Of a stretch of DNA of 64,000 bases, positions 43,526 through 56,600 are shown piece after piece. The notes under the pieces were generated by a model. That model saw nothing but the letters and a program-made list of their open reading frames with translations, searched no databases and had not been told where the DNA came from. This DNA is from Trichaptum fuscoviolaceum. Taxonomy: Eukaryota > Basidiomycota > Agaricomycetes > Hymenochaetales > Trichaptaceae. Within the stretch, counting starts at the first letter, position 1. The number at the start of each line of letters is the position of its first letter. Position numbers and translations under genes: made by a program. The stretch is from contig CAJSYZ010000012.1 of NCBI GenBank assembly GCA_910574455.1, forward strand, positions 2,597,317 to 2,661,316, given 5' to 3'.

Positions 43526-45223
43526 TCATGCCAACTCAATTCCATCGCTTTCATCATCTTCGGCCTCATCGTCACTCAGACCGTTCAAACTTTGTTCATA
43601 CGCGCGAACTATCTTGTAGTTTGAGTAATCGATCTTGAGAGCATTTAAAAGGGAACTTATCAATGTAGACGACCCATCGACTGAGTCGGAGAAAAGCATA
43701 TGGAATGCTTCAAATTGCCGCACCCAGCTGCTCTCGTTTATTGACCCGTTGAGTGTCTTGCGAATATGGAGATTGATGTGGGGTGGCAGGACAGCTCCAA
43801 AAGCGTCAACCCAGAGACCCGTGAAACCGCCAACACTTTCGCCTGTTTCCTTGATGATTTCTCTCGACGCGGCTGGGTTTGAGTTGAGTGGGTACAGCAG
43901 AGATGGAAACATGCAACTCGGTTGCATTGTGGAAGGGAATGCCGGTAAGACGTGAATGCGACTACCACTCGAGATGACAGACGAGTTTGTCTGGGTTGAA
44001 GGATGGATGGATGGATGGATGGATGGATGGCTGGTGGACTTGCTGAACGAGAGACCCTTGGTCAACTTGGAAGGGCTCTTCGCGACACAAGTCTTGCTTG
44101 ACTCGAGGCGCGAAGGACCAGGGGAGAACCTCATCGCAGACGCAGATGACGCGACTTTGCTTTGTGAGGCCATCTTGGACGGACTTCGAGTGACGTGATC
44201 ATCTTCTATTGAACTGCTGGAATTAGGCGGATAAGGTAGCCTTGCGGGCTTAGTACAACCACGATTTGCCGACGTGCCACAAAACGAGATCGCCTTGTTG
44301 ATCATGTCCTGCAGCTCCGCCGGAGGGAAGACAGCTCGAGAAGAAACAAGATTGCTGTGATATTTGTCGACGATTCCACGGGGGAGGACTGGGGCAGAAT
44401 GGCTTAGTAAGGGACGTTCGAGCCCACCGCCCGTGTTGTCGTACGTAGCCTTGATTTGTAGTAAACGGCGCGTTTTCGAGTCCATTATGACGGGCATGAT
44501 CTTGTTCATGAAAATCCAGGACATGAGCTCAGAAGGCCCCTTCAGCTCAGCCTTATGAGCTCGAAACATTGCCGGAGTGATATACTGATTGAAAAAGGCA
44601 TTCGAGACCGACAACTGGAATCCTTTCTCAACTCTTCCGTCGTAGTGGAAGACAAGCGTCATACCGCCCGACACTCGGTCAAGAGCAGTACACTAGAAGC
44701 AGAATCAGGTTCGAAAAAAAAATATCATAATAAGAAACTCACTGCGTCCGCCACGTCCTTCCTAATATCTCTCGCAAGGTACGGATCGTACCAGTCAGGC
44801 ATCACATGCACTGAGCCCCCCCCTTCAACAGCCATAGGGCCTTCTGAGATCCCCAAATTGATAAATGCGCGCGATGCTGCAAGCATGCGCGTGTCCATGT
44901 CGGTATCCTCGAAGGCCAGGTTTGCCAGCGAGTTCCCGAAGATTGTCGATGGCGGAGGACACCCAAGGCCCTTGCGGACAGTTTCGATCGACTCCCAGTC
45001 CCAACTTGACCTGGGGAACTTGAATTTTGACGGCTTTACCAGACTGTTTAAGAGGGTTAGTGGAGTCTTTTTCATGAAAAGAGAGTTAAAAAGCTTACCT
45101 GCGGCATGGTTTGAATTCACAGTATGGCTGTGATGGTGATCTCTGATCGACGACAGTGAAGACAATAATGGAACACGTTGTGATTGCTTGTTTGATAACA
45201 TAATTAATTACTAATTCTGGCAT
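43526..45223 (-). CDS. KDZ-element accessory protein 2, three exons, 530 aa
   Basis: Exons are 45223-45099, 45043-44743 and 44692-43526 (1593 nt, 531 codons). The true first exon is not in the frame of the longest ATG reading. ATG 45223-45221 starts MPELVINYVIKQ and joins through GTAAGC..ACAG with matching phase. The protein has SWDWESIETVRKGLG, a middle GMTLVFHYDGRVEKGFQL, a Ser-rich basic region (SPSKMASQSK, SPSKLTKGLS), an IHPS repeat and an acidic end (DDEAEDDESDG). I do not recognise it. Its place between the transposase and accessory gene 1, same strand, says it is element cargo. Confidence 0.65.
44001..44030. repeat. (GGAT)n repeat inside accessory gene 2
   Basis: Seven and a half GGAT units. 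On the minus strand they encode IHPS repeats. A change of three units keeps frame; other changes would break the gene, so this is a hypermutable site. Confidence 0.85.
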
Positions 45224-46078
45224 TTTCAGGGACTGCATATACCCAACAGAATGACAGAAATATATTCACAATGTCTAATCTGCAAGTTTCGAGCACTCTC
45301 CAATATCATATAAAATATCCAGGTAAGCTATAATATATATAAAATCTCCTTAGAACATCAAAATTGATCGATTAGCGTTCAGAAACCAATCTGGTAGAAG
45401 TCGAAGATTCAAAACCCACCACAGACGCAAGATGCAAGAATGCGTACGACAATCGTACATTGGCATAGAACTCAAGCTCAAAGGATAAGCCAAGAAATAC
45501 AAGCTGATTACAAGGTCTACCATTTTCGAACATGAATGAGAAGTATAAGTAACATGAACATAGGTAACGATCTTACCTGTGCTGCAACTTGAAGTCTCGT
45601 AATGTAATGATTCAAGTTGGTGTACATACTAACACTCGCACGTTCGTTTCTTAGTTCTCCCCACACTCAAGACCCTCGAGTAGTGTTACATGATAGTTCC
45701 TTAAATCTACTCGCTGTCCTCGTCTATCTATTACTTGACTTCAATAATGTGACCTGTTTCGTACAGCATCAAGTATTGAACGAGTGCTTAATCAGTGTTC
45801 AAGGACATTAGACCCAGATAACTTGTCCAATTCGATAGCTTGACTTTCGAACACATTTATTCTATTTCTAGGGACAAAAATCATAGTGAATCCGTGTTCT
45901 GATAGTTAAAGTGAGAATCTAAGTTACCTTTGTTTCGATCTTGATTATCAAGTTGCATATTTGAACTTCGTCAATAAAAAAGTGGCCATTCCAAGCTTGA
46001 CAGGCTACTTTTCGATTCTAGGTGTAGACATAATAGTGTGTATTATAATATGTACAGATAGTCTACAAGTACTAGAGG
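45224..46078. other. Intergenic DNA of the KDZ element
   Basis: AT-rich, 850 bp, between the transposase stop and accessory gene 2. It must hold the transposase terminator and the accessory-gene promoter. No coding frame is supported. Confidence 0.5.
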
Positions 46079-49000
46079 TTACAAGTCATCCCTTGCAATA
46101 AAGTCACTGTAAGCTATTGCATCGTCCTCCTCATATTGCAACCCGAACTCCTCCCCATCGTCTTCGTCCCCTTCCATTACACTACCGCGCATTATTGCCT
46201 GAGGAGCAACTGGAAGATCCGCGCATACTAGATCATGGTCTCGAGCTGAAACATGATTTATTCGCTTACCCGGTTTTATTATTGCTGTGCACCCTGGCAG
46301 GTCCGTCAGCTTCTGCAGTCGCTCAAAATGAGCTTCGTTCATCGCCGATCGATAGCGCCATCTTCTAAGGAGCTCGGCTGCAAGCATAGGACTTGAGATT
46401 CTGAGGGCTTCGTACGCGATCTTGAAGATTTCTCGTTCGTCAACCAGATGTGTCACCAAGCGTCGAGCCTCGATATCGAGCCTCTTGATCTCATCGCGTG
46501 CACATCTGAGCTTGAAATATGCTTCCATTGCCTCACGGCATAAGGGCTTCGACCAAGTCTTTGAAGGTACATCGTGTCGGGTGTCACGAAGCAAATCAAA
46601 TTCGCCAAGGAAAGAGTACTGGACAACCTTCGCATACTGAACTCGAGGTTTCTTGACTGCGTCGGCAAGGATATTATACCGGTCGACTGCCTTTCGGATT
46701 GTCGCCGAGCGAGTCTTCAAGGCTTGAGAAATATGCGCCCTCATTTTGTAGGCGGTACCACTAATGTTCACTTTCGTAAGTTCCATTAATCGTTGGACCA
46801 CTAACCGTTCCAAATAATCTAACTGGCGCCGGTAGGCGCGTTCCCGCAAAAAACGTTTGGTAGTTGACCAACGTTCTGATTTCTCAGTCCAGCGGTCGAC
46901 CTCCAAGATTCCGAGTGCCTGTTCAGATAGAAGGACCCGTTGCTCGGACTTTGCGAGTTTCCCGCTGGCAAGGGTGTATGTGGCCGCGCGACGGCCCATT
47001 ATGGCCTGACTTGACGATTGGCCATTTGAAGCAATATTTTCGATATCAAATAACGAGCGTGCCGTATCTCGGGCCACCCTGTATTTCATATTAATTTTGC
47101 AAATTATAGAGAATTTTTGAAATCACTTACTGTCGTTTGACTAGCTCCTCTAACGCTGCTACGTACTCGATATCAAGATGAGGCGCTGCTGGTCCGCGAC
47201 GTAAGTCTTGTAAGTACGTCTTTTCCTCTTCAAGGAATGTCTCGAAATCGTCTTCACGGACACCCAGAGTCGCGCACGCGGCAGATATAAAGCCGGGGTT
47301 CGTGTTGATGATTTCGAGTGCCTGTCTATAATTATTGTAAATAAATTGACCTAAAGAATATTCAGTAAAATGTCTTTTTCGAGAATAAGAGAACATACTT
47401 AGCTCGGCATACTTATCATCGTCCCAGGACATGAAGTGCTGCTCGATAGCTTGCGTTCGATGAAATGCAGTGGACAAGCGAGAACTTGCCGCGACTGCAT
47501 TTGATGCTGAGAACGCGCGTTCGCAGCCCTCGAAGTCTTCTATACCTAAGCCTTCAATATAAAGTGGAAGATGATTTACCTGGCACAATCGGTTGTGCGC
47601 ATGTCCGTGGAAGAGATTTACGACATATCGAAGACGGTGCTTGAGAGCCAAGTCGGCAAGGCTGCTTCGCTTGACTGTCGCGTTAAACGTACAGCCAATG
47701 TCGTAACCAACGGCAATATCGTCCCCGTGTTCTTCTATGAGTCGTTTTGTTATTGCCAGAGGGTATTTCCGTCTGGCAAAAAAAAATTAGTAGCTGACCA
47801 ACAAAAAAAAGGGCACACACCGTTCGCCCGAACGAATCATATCACACAAAAGGAGCAAAAACCCATGGCGACAGAAAGATGCCAATTCCGGAAACCGCGT
47901 ACATACCAAACATTTTTTTGCGGGCATCAGGCCCCGCATTTGCCCAGCGCTCCTTGCACTCTATAATACCACTGTCTTGATCCTGTTTCGCCAATCGCTT
48001 TGCTCGAGCATTGCGCGCGTGTTGAGATGACTTTGCTATATTGTCAAATTCGAGCTCCTCATCCGTGTCATCCCAGTCAGCGTCTTCCTCTTTGTTCTCT
48101 CCGCTTCGCTATACTAGACTTAGTTATATCATTTAATATCATAAAAATTAATACGCACCTCCTCCTCAAGACAACTGTCCTTCTCAAATACATCTACTTC
48201 TGCCTGCGTGACCCAGATATCCCTCCGTCCTGCGCGATCGTCATCTCGAGGGACTCCACTCTTCAGAGCGTCGTCCACACTTTTGAGCGAGTTGTTGCCA
48301 TCGATACAAAAAAGCCGACGATATCGAAGTGTAGCTTCGCCCTCAAGCTCGTACATACACGCGGGGCATATATTTCGGACGCGCCAATTTTTGCTGTCTC
48401 GTTGTAGGGCTGCCGCTATGCGATTGTCGATAACATTTTGAATTTCAAGATAGACGTCAAATGCGATCCGGAGATGCGGGTTGAGACGTCGTTCAAATGG
48501 AATCTGTATGCTGTCTTAGAGAAGGTTATAGAGAAGGTCATCTAGACTCACATTATTTTGCAAGCATAACTTCTTCGTCATTGCTTGTATACTGAAGCGG
48601 GGACACGCACGGTTGCTTTGACGGAAATCTTCTAAAGCTTGGATTGAGAACGCATACGCCGGCGTCCATGGCGCAGAACCCAGAAAGCCTTGGCGAAGGA
48701 GATCTTCATTCACGCATTGCGAGTGCGTCAGTCGGTTGAATTTTTTGATTTGAAAACCTAGACTATATTAGTTTCCGAAGACAAGACGACTCTGATAACT
48801 CACAATCCAAGCCTATCACAGTCATCTCAAATGGCTCGCCGTCTGCGATCTCCGGACCCAAATCTTCATCCTTCCGGTGTTGATGCCAGAGAAATGCTTC
48901 GACAAGGAAAGGGGTCTGCTTTGAAAAAGCATCATTCCTCTTTTGCGTGCGGTCTCTTCGTGTCCGATCGTCCATGTACTTGAACTGTCGCTTTCCGGGC

Positions 49001-49544
49001 CTGAAATACAATTGTCAATCTTCTTTCACCAAACCTCGAACATAGAATTGGTAAACACGTGGAATCGCTTGACTCAATAAGAAGAAGAAGGCAGTCCTAA
49101 CGGAAAGAAGGCGCGTGGAGGTCGGGTAAAGGAATGCGAAGAACACGAATGGAAGTTAAAAAAATAATCTCTAAAGCAAACGTACAATTTTGAGCCAAAC
49201 CATGACTCTCTCAAGTCTGGAAGCAAGGATTCCTCCCCACCTGCGTGGCTCGAATACATTCCTTCATCGCCCATGGGTATCGTATTGCACGAGTCTTCTT
49301 CCGAGCCCTCGAATATTGCGTCCGATCGCCGAGAGCGATCCGCTATCATCAGGCGAGTAGCCTCTCTATCAGAGGCGTCCATAGCCCTAACTTCTTCCTT
49401 GCGCTTCGCTGCTCCTTCCTCCAATCGGGATTTCGCATCTCGAGGATTCAAGCGAGTGCTTGACGCTATCCTGTGCGTTCCGCTACCGGTCTTGACGATA
49501 GCTCGCTTGCTGAGTCCCCGTTTGACTGGGCGTTGGCCTCGCAT
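46079..49544 (-). CDS. KDZ-family DDE transposase, eight exons, one frame break
   Basis: Exons are 49544-49186, 49000-48804, 48757-48552, 48503-48159, 48108-47821, 47772-47399, 47350-47131 and 47078-46079. Every splice phase agrees. About 996 residues. Family hallmarks in order: VNEDLLRQGFLG, CPACMYELEGE, FCIDGNNSLK (first acidic catalytic position), ERWANAGPDARKKMF, CRHG...CDMIRSGER, KYPLAITKRLI, YDIGC, NLFHGHAHNRLCQ, EGLGIEDFEGCER, and a long helical C-terminus with FDLLRDTRHDV. Exon 5 is two bases short: the frame of RKKMF and the frame of CRHG differ, with 13 nt where 15 are expected near 47865. Unless that is a sequencing error, this copy makes a truncated protein and needs a transposase from elsewhere. 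Confidence 0.9.
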
Positions 49545-50401
49545 TGTAAAGGAGAGTCCGTTAGAATTAAAAAGAGATAGGAGAGCAGGTACAAGCCGTG
49601 CAATGCAGAAGTGCAGATGGAAGTGAAAAGACGATGAGGCCACGATAGTTATAATAGATAATAATAGATGCCGATCTGACCGTGACGTCGATCGCACGTG
49701 TGGTACGCGCCTATCAGGTCCGATGGCGCTTAATTACTTTAACTGCGTGCGACTGTCAAATCTGTACCAGAATCCGTAGTTTAGGTACACAGAGTAATTA
49801 GTAGACAAAGCACTGCGGCCGTGTGGTCTATAGCTAAAATAATGTACAGATCCGAGCGATTATACTGTATACTTAAGTACTCCAATACTAGATTAGTGCA
49901 ATCATCCTGGAACAAAAATCAATAGCCAGACGGAAACTCCCAGTTACTCAGACAAATTGTCTCTATGCGTGACTACAACATACATGCGAGACAAGAATAC
50001 GGAGTATATAAACACATCCGTTCGTACAATTTATATGTGCGAGACGATCCGTCATTGGATCGTCTTAGATCAACATCATAGTTCGTGAAGAAGAAGGAAA
50101 AGGTTCCGAGATGTCGAGGAAGCAATGAAACCACGTAGAAATCGCGTGTGAACTTGTCTCGGTATAGAGACACACGCGCACGCTCCCTGGGAATGGTCAC
50201 ACTTTCAAAGAGATAAGTGAATTTAAATTTGCATTTAAACTTAACTCTAAATATAATGGTACATAAAGATACTACATACAGATGCGATTCTGAATATACT
50301 ATTGGCATAATATTTGAAGAAGTATTTAAAAAGATACGGGCTTACGGGGAAGGGAGATGCAGTGGTGGCGCGCAAGGGCGGGTGGCGCGTCGGGGTAGGG
50401 C
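49545..50401. other. Right-end non-coding DNA of the KDZ element
   Basis: Promoter side of the transposase gene, then AT-rich subterminal DNA. No gene seen. Confidence 0.5.
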
Positions 50402-50666
50402 AACCGGGTCACCGGTTGTAGACACAACCGGTGACCCTTAGACCCTGGAGTGAGGGACCGGCGGTGTATACACACCGGTGACCGGAAGGACCCTTGCCAG
50501 GGTCCTAGCTGTCACCTGGCCGAATAGCTCGAGATCTATAGAAGGTCTCGAGCTATTGGGCCAGGTATTAAAATACTTACCCTCAGCCAAACCCCAAGCA
50601 CATTTGCCCGGTCACCTCTCGGTGGTGTCCAGGCACTTGTGCTTCAGTCCTTGGGTTCATTAGGTG
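50402..50666 (-). repeat. Right terminal inverted repeat of the KDZ element
   Basis: Reverse complement of 40567-40837 apart from a 6-bp difference. Confidence 0.93.
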
Positions 50667-50673
50667 AGTCATG
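50667..50673. repeat. 7-bp target-site duplication of the KDZ element (right)
   Basis: AGTCATG, as at 40560-40566. Confidence 0.85.
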
Positions 50674-53600
50674 ACAATCGTCTATCGGCCATCGTCGACA
50701 CGAGGGCCGAGGGCCGATCGCTGAACCCACGCCAGCGCCAACGCCGCCTGTCCGTGATTTTCCATGAATGTCCGCGATGTCCGCGATGTCCGCGACGCCC
50801 TGCGATGATGATCTGCAGGCCCGCTGTGGCCACAGCACGATGCACAGCCAGCGTTTGGTCGAGGTCGATGTCGAGGTCGGGGCTGTCAGGTAGACTTAGA
50901 CTAGCTGATACGATCGAACGAACGACCGAACGAACGAACGAAAGAAAGGAAGGGAGAGGGAAGAGAGAGAGAAATAACATTCAAGTTCGTGTAGAGGAAG
51001 GAAGCGCTCGGGAGCCATCGATCGACGGTAGATACCGAATGAATCTCTCAGAGATGCCTACTCACGAGTCACGAGTCACGAGGCACGTCCGTTCCCTGTG
51101 CCGCTTCTCCCTCTGGGTCGTCTTGTGTCTGCCTAGACAACAAGCCTGTGTGCCATAATCAGTTGGACGACCAGACGGGGGTGTTGCGCGAGCGAGCCAG
51201 CCAGCCAGAGGGCACGGGCACGGGCACGGTCGTTCAGGGGGGGGGGGGGGAGACGCGAGACGGGAGGCAGACAGGCAGGCAGACAGGCAGGGCACGACGC
51301 CCTGGCCGGAGAAAGAAAAGAAAAAGAAAAGAAAGAAAGAAAAGAAAGAAAGGAGATAAAGAAAGGAAAGAAAGAAAGAAAAGGCTCGAGGGTATACGTA
51401 CGTACGACGTACAATGCACAACAAGACCGAAAAAAGAAAAAAAAAAAAGAAGAAGTGGAAATGCGCCGAAGGCAACAAACGAAGGCAACAAACGAAGGCA
51501 GCGATGCGCCTGTCATCCGCGTGATGCGTGACGCCCGTACTCAATACCGGTATGCTCATGCTCATGATTTCCTTTAGAACGGGAGTGCATGAGCGTAGGC
51601 GCGTAGGCGCGCGTCCGTGCCTCTTTCTCTGTGACACGAAGAACGAACCACGAACACGCACTTGTCCACTGCCCGCAGCCCACAGTTTGTCCAACCCCAC
51701 CCCGCGTCGCGTTCGACGAGTACCCAGCCCCGTTCTCCCCTTCGCCCCCTTCTTCGCCCCTTCGCCCCCTTCTTCGCCCTTTTGCCGCCGCCGGCGGCGT
51801 CGGCCCCAGAACCCAGAACCCAGAGAGTACCCGGATGATGCGCGTGCGCGGTGGGAGCGGGCGGAGTACATATGTAGGTAAGGGATCGCGTCGCGAACTG
51901 AACAGAACAGAACTGAACTGAACGTCCCCATCTGTAAAGGTGGTTTTACTGTAAGTGTCGAAGAACTGATGGCTGAAAGCACTGAGACTGAGCCCGGGCC
52001 CGGGCCTGGGTCTGGCTCACATGATCATCCCCAGCGCTGCCGCGCGCGCGCGTCGAGATGGGTCGAACGCAGCTGATCACGGACAAACAGCAGGCGGAGG
52101 CTGCACACACGAACGCGCGCCATGTGCAAGGCGCAACGGCGCATCGTCCGCGATGAGTTGATGAGTTGATGTCCGCGATGATCTGCGTGGGGAGGTCCGC
52201 GGTGTTGATGGGGACCCGAGGGCGTGATGCTAGTCTAGACACAGTAGCATGATGCGGGGGTAGTATGTACATAGCTGGAGGCGCGCGCGAACCGGGCTGC
52301 GAGGTTAGGTCGGACTTCGTGGATCGCAATGGACCGGTTTCGCGAACGAGACGGGACGAGACGAGACGGCGATGGGACGGCGATGGGCGGCCTGCCGCGT
52401 TGTGTGAGGTCTGGTGCAGAGGAGGGAAGGGAGGCTAACACTTGGGATTTATAAGAGTGATCTGATCGGACGCGGTGAATACATGTGAGGAAGGTGGACA
52501 CGTGGTTTTGAGGTGTTGAGGGAGGAGACGGGTGTGTAGGGAGTCTGTTATGAAAATGAAGATATATAGCTGGGGTGAATGGAAAGGAAAGAGAATAGGG
52601 AAGATGATCTCGATGTATGTGAGAGGAAGCGGGCGAGCGAGCCATTGATACGGTAGATAACTGAATGGATCTCTGCGCCTGCTTCATAGGTCTACATACA
52701 TACTTTGCCGCTGCCACTTCCCCCCTCCGACAACTTCTTTTGGATAACAGCGTGTGGCATCATCAATTGGACGGACAGACGGACGTGTTGCACGAAAGAG
52801 AGGTCATGCGGAGGGGGAGAGGGTTGAAGCAGGAGGAGGATAAGCGTCGGGCGTGCGGCGGGGCGCAGCAGGAAGGAAGGCTCGTGCCTATGATATATTC
52901 GAAGAATGGGACTGACGGCTGGGCAGGCAACAAAGGATGAGCCTGCCTTACAGATGGAAGGCTCACCCGTGTCCCCCAGTTCTATCAAAGCCCTCTCCCA
53001 ATGAACATAGCGCGCGTCGTGCCCCACCCGTCACTGTGACGCGGCCCGGAGCTTCGACAGCGGGGCTTGGAATCTGGAATCACTGGAGCCCAAAGGGTGG
53101 GCGTGGGGAGAGAAGCGATGGGGAGAGGAAGAGGAAGAGTCTGTAAGGGAAGGGAGAACTGAGGAAAGGGCAGATATGGTAAGATATTCGATGGGGGATA
53201 TAAACGACGTTGGGGAGTGCCAGTGGATGATGACGAAACAACGGCTTAGTATGCCTCACCGCTCACTGCACACCGGCATTCCTATCCACTACGCCTCAAC
53301 CTGAACAGTCCAAGTCCGGCCCGTCTCCATCGTCGTCGTCGTCATCATCGCGCCGCCTGCTTCTCACAGGTAGAGTTAGAAAGAGATCGTCGAACAAGTG
53401 GCCATGGCTTGCTCCGAGTCGTCGTCGAGCCCATCATGTTGCCACGTGTATTCAGGTTCTCACGCTCCCTCACGTTGACTGGCATCCATGCCAATAGTAC
53501 TAACCTTAACTCACAAGCATCCTCGCATAGCAATAACATTCACCAAATTGCATCATGAGCCAGTGCAAATAGAATAGGTGCGTCGTTTTCTTTTTTTACG

Positions 53601-56600
53601 TCCCGTCCTATACTTTTAAAAACCGCTCGTCGTCACGGTCCCCTAACCCTGTTTACATCTCCGCCCGCGCAAATAACTACTAGGCAAGCCAAGAAGCATG
53701 CAAGTATCATTCAATTTGTGATAGATACCAGAAGGAAACCTCTAATCTCCGTCTCTGTGATACGATACGATGTGCTTATACTACTTCAGAATGGACATTC
53801 GCTCTGTTCAACTTGAACGAGGAATGAAGAAAAACGTTAAAACTTACTGTACACCGGGGGCCGGGGCAAATCGCGCCTGACGCGGACGCGGATGTGGGCT
53901 GCCAATCGATCGATCTTGCACATCCTAGCCTCTCCTTCGACGCATCGTCACCGTCACCCATTGTCGACTTCTCGCACACACTGGGTCGCCGGGAAGGATC
54001 ATGACTCAAGAGTGGTATCAGAAAAAAAGAATATCATGGTGCTGCCAGTGAGACCTATGTATGTATGTATACCCTCTGAACTTTCTTGAAGTCCTCAGGT
54101 GCCAGTGCGTCATTGGACGACTCGGACGACTCGGACGACGGATGACGGACGACGGATGACCGACCGAGAGCCCAGACTTCTTGAATACACGCATCACTAC
54201 CGAGTCTGCGCCTGCGCTCCGCTCACCTACGTCCGACGTCCTTTTCTTCTTCATATCCTGTGCATCATATATATGTACGAGGTTGGCCCGCGTAGGGTGG
54301 CCTGACTGGGGCTGGTGACTTGACTCTCGACTCCCGACTCTTGACTCTCGACGCACAGTACCACGACAAACCCCCAAGGAACCAAGACAGACCGTGGTCC
54401 GAGCGCTATCCTCCCGGGCCGGCCGCCGCCGCCGCCCAACCAAGCCAAGAGGTATCCCGGGCCCTTGAACCTTCTCTGGACAGAACCAGTACCGTCGCAA
54501 GATGGTCTGGTCTGAGCATGTGCAGTATGAGCTGGGACACACCCGCACTCGCCAGCCAGAAACCAAAATAAAGAAAAGACCCAAAGACCAAAGCCCAAAG
54601 TGGGAGGACCGAACGACAAACGACAAAGACGAACGACAAACGACAAACGACAAACGACAAAGACGGACGCAGCGCGCGCGGTGTCCGTCGTGACTCGTCC
54701 GAGTCGATCCTTCCCGAGCACCAGTGACCAGACCCATCTGCAAGGGTACGCACAACGCGTCGTCCCCATAGCGGTCACGGACGCGCACGATGAAATGCAG
54801 GAGGCCTCTCCCATTCCCAAAAGTGCGATGACCCGGGAGTCCGGGACGGGATTTCACGACACAAAGGCGATCACGGACCACGGACCACGGACCACGGTGT
54901 AGTTCAGATCAGATCAGATCAGATCAACAAAAAAAGTCCACCTCATCATCAGCTTTTCTTTGACCCGTACGGCAACTTGCAAGACCATAAGACAGTGATC
55001 GTGAGTCGTGAGTGCTACACGTAGAATGTGGCCTCCCGTGGCCTCCTTTTCATCATGCTATAGTAGAGACTCACCATAGGAGCGCCGCTTCCAGTGACCC
55101 AGGGAACAGCGAGCGAGGTATCTGCGTTTGCTGGTTGGTGTCCCGTGTCCCGTGTCGCGGCCCGTGTATCGAATCGAATCGACTTTTCGCCCGCCCGCCC
55201 GCTGCTCCGAGACTCCAGGCTACACCCATACGTACGTACGTACAGTAAGTGCACAGCACCTCGAGCACCTCATCATCTCATCTCATCTCATCTCATCTCA
55301 TCTCACCGAATCAACCCAGCAATTGCGAAAGAAAGACCGGGCATGGATCATGCATCACGCATCATGCATGCAACGTGCTGTCGTCGTTGGCCGGCCGGCC
55401 AGTCAGCCATATGAAGCACAGGGAGGTTCGCGAGCGGGAGCGTCAGCGTCAGAACACACTTTTCAATTTTAATCACTCGTTTTGTGTCGCGATTCTAGAC
55501 GCACCTACTGCATTCCACAACTTACTACTTACTGTGACAGCGACCCAGAGGGAAGTCTAACAAAACAACAGTAAAACACAAGGGCTACTTTTCCTTGTTC
55601 AAAAAGCAGCCCAAGGATTCGCTCTGCGACCGATTTCCGATATCACCTTCGTCACGGTCACGGTCGTTTGAGAATGTTGGCCAGAAGTATACACATGTAT
55701 GTATATAGTGTGCGGACTGTGCCCTGCAGTCAACGGGGAAAAAAAACAATCATTCATTCATAATCATATGCGTACGTTACGATCAACCGATCAACTATAT
55801 GGACCATCTTGTTGATTCGTGATATGAAGGACGAAGGACACAACCTCTATTCAGTGGGACCGTGGACCGTGGACCGATTTCCCTTGACTTGGACTTGATA
55901 GCGCACGCTGTGCGGCCCGGGCGGGCATCCTCAGAAAGCACTGGCATGTGTCACACCCCTGCTCTGTTCTCTGTTCTCTGTTCTCTTCGTCCCGACCCGT
56001 CCTCGAGTGAAAGCGAAAGCGAAAGGGAAAGGGGAAGGGGTGCCCTTTCAGACAAAGTGGTATGCGGTATGCGGTATGCGGTATGCATGTCGCATTCTCG
56101 TCCTCAGCCGTCAGCCGTCGACCGTCGACCGTCGACCGTCGATGATGCTCGTTTCCGCGGTTCAAGCGTGTACATACAGTACATACAAACATGCATGAAC
56201 ACTGTTACACGACCGACCGACCGACCGACTGACCGACCGGGTGTGATGGCTCATGGCCCGGGATACGCGTGTACATATGTACCTGTACCTGTACCTGTAT
56301 GTACGTCGCCGAAAACGCGAGGTGACTCGAGAAGGCTGCGGGGTGCGGGGTACGGGGTGCGCTAGAGCCTCTCCTCCAGCTGGCCGCCCATCCCCATCCC
56401 CTTGCGGACGCGGAACGTGGGGCGTGGGACGTGGGACGCCGTAGCACTCGTCAGTCGTACTGGCGCTCGTCAGGTAAGTCCCGATCATCTCAGAGCCTCC
56501 CAGTGAGACTGATCGAGAGACAAACCGTCGTACGACGAAGCTGTCTCCGAGCCGGTCCATCCCAAGCCAGCTTCGCTTCATCTGATCTGAAGAAGGGCTC

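Larger units (their letters stand above)
40567..50666. mobile_element. KDZ-family DNA transposon, 10.1 kb
   Basis: Long terminal inverted repeats start CACCTAATGAACCCAAGG. They run 271 bp on the left (40567-40837) and 265 bp on the right (50402-50666), identical by eye except for a 6-bp insertion on the left. A 7-bp target duplication flanks them. It carries three minus-strand spliced genes: a KDZ (Kyakuja-Dileera-Zisupton) transposase (46079-49544) and two accessory genes (41132-42961; 43526-45223). Insertion split tandem unit X; unit Y has no insertion. The near-perfect inverted repeats point to recent arrival. Confidence 0.93.

Noticed and set aside
41132..45223. A TET/JBP dioxygenase as KDZ cargo
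   Set aside because: I looked for the HxD...H iron-binding pattern expected of that family in both cargo proteins and did not find it.
40567..50666. A CACTA (EnSpm) element, because the ends start CACC
   Set aside because: The target duplication is 7 bp instead of 3, the ends are not CACTA, and the transposase has KDZ hallmarks.
50669..51982. Long minus-strand Ser/Phe/Leu frames around 51-52 kb
   Set aside because: They come from poly-purine microsatellites and differ in frame between units X and Y.
54018..54881. A 287-codon minus-strand frame
   Set aside because: Built from short tandem repeats and CG-rich words; half of it is absent or frameshifted in unit Y and it shows no domain.
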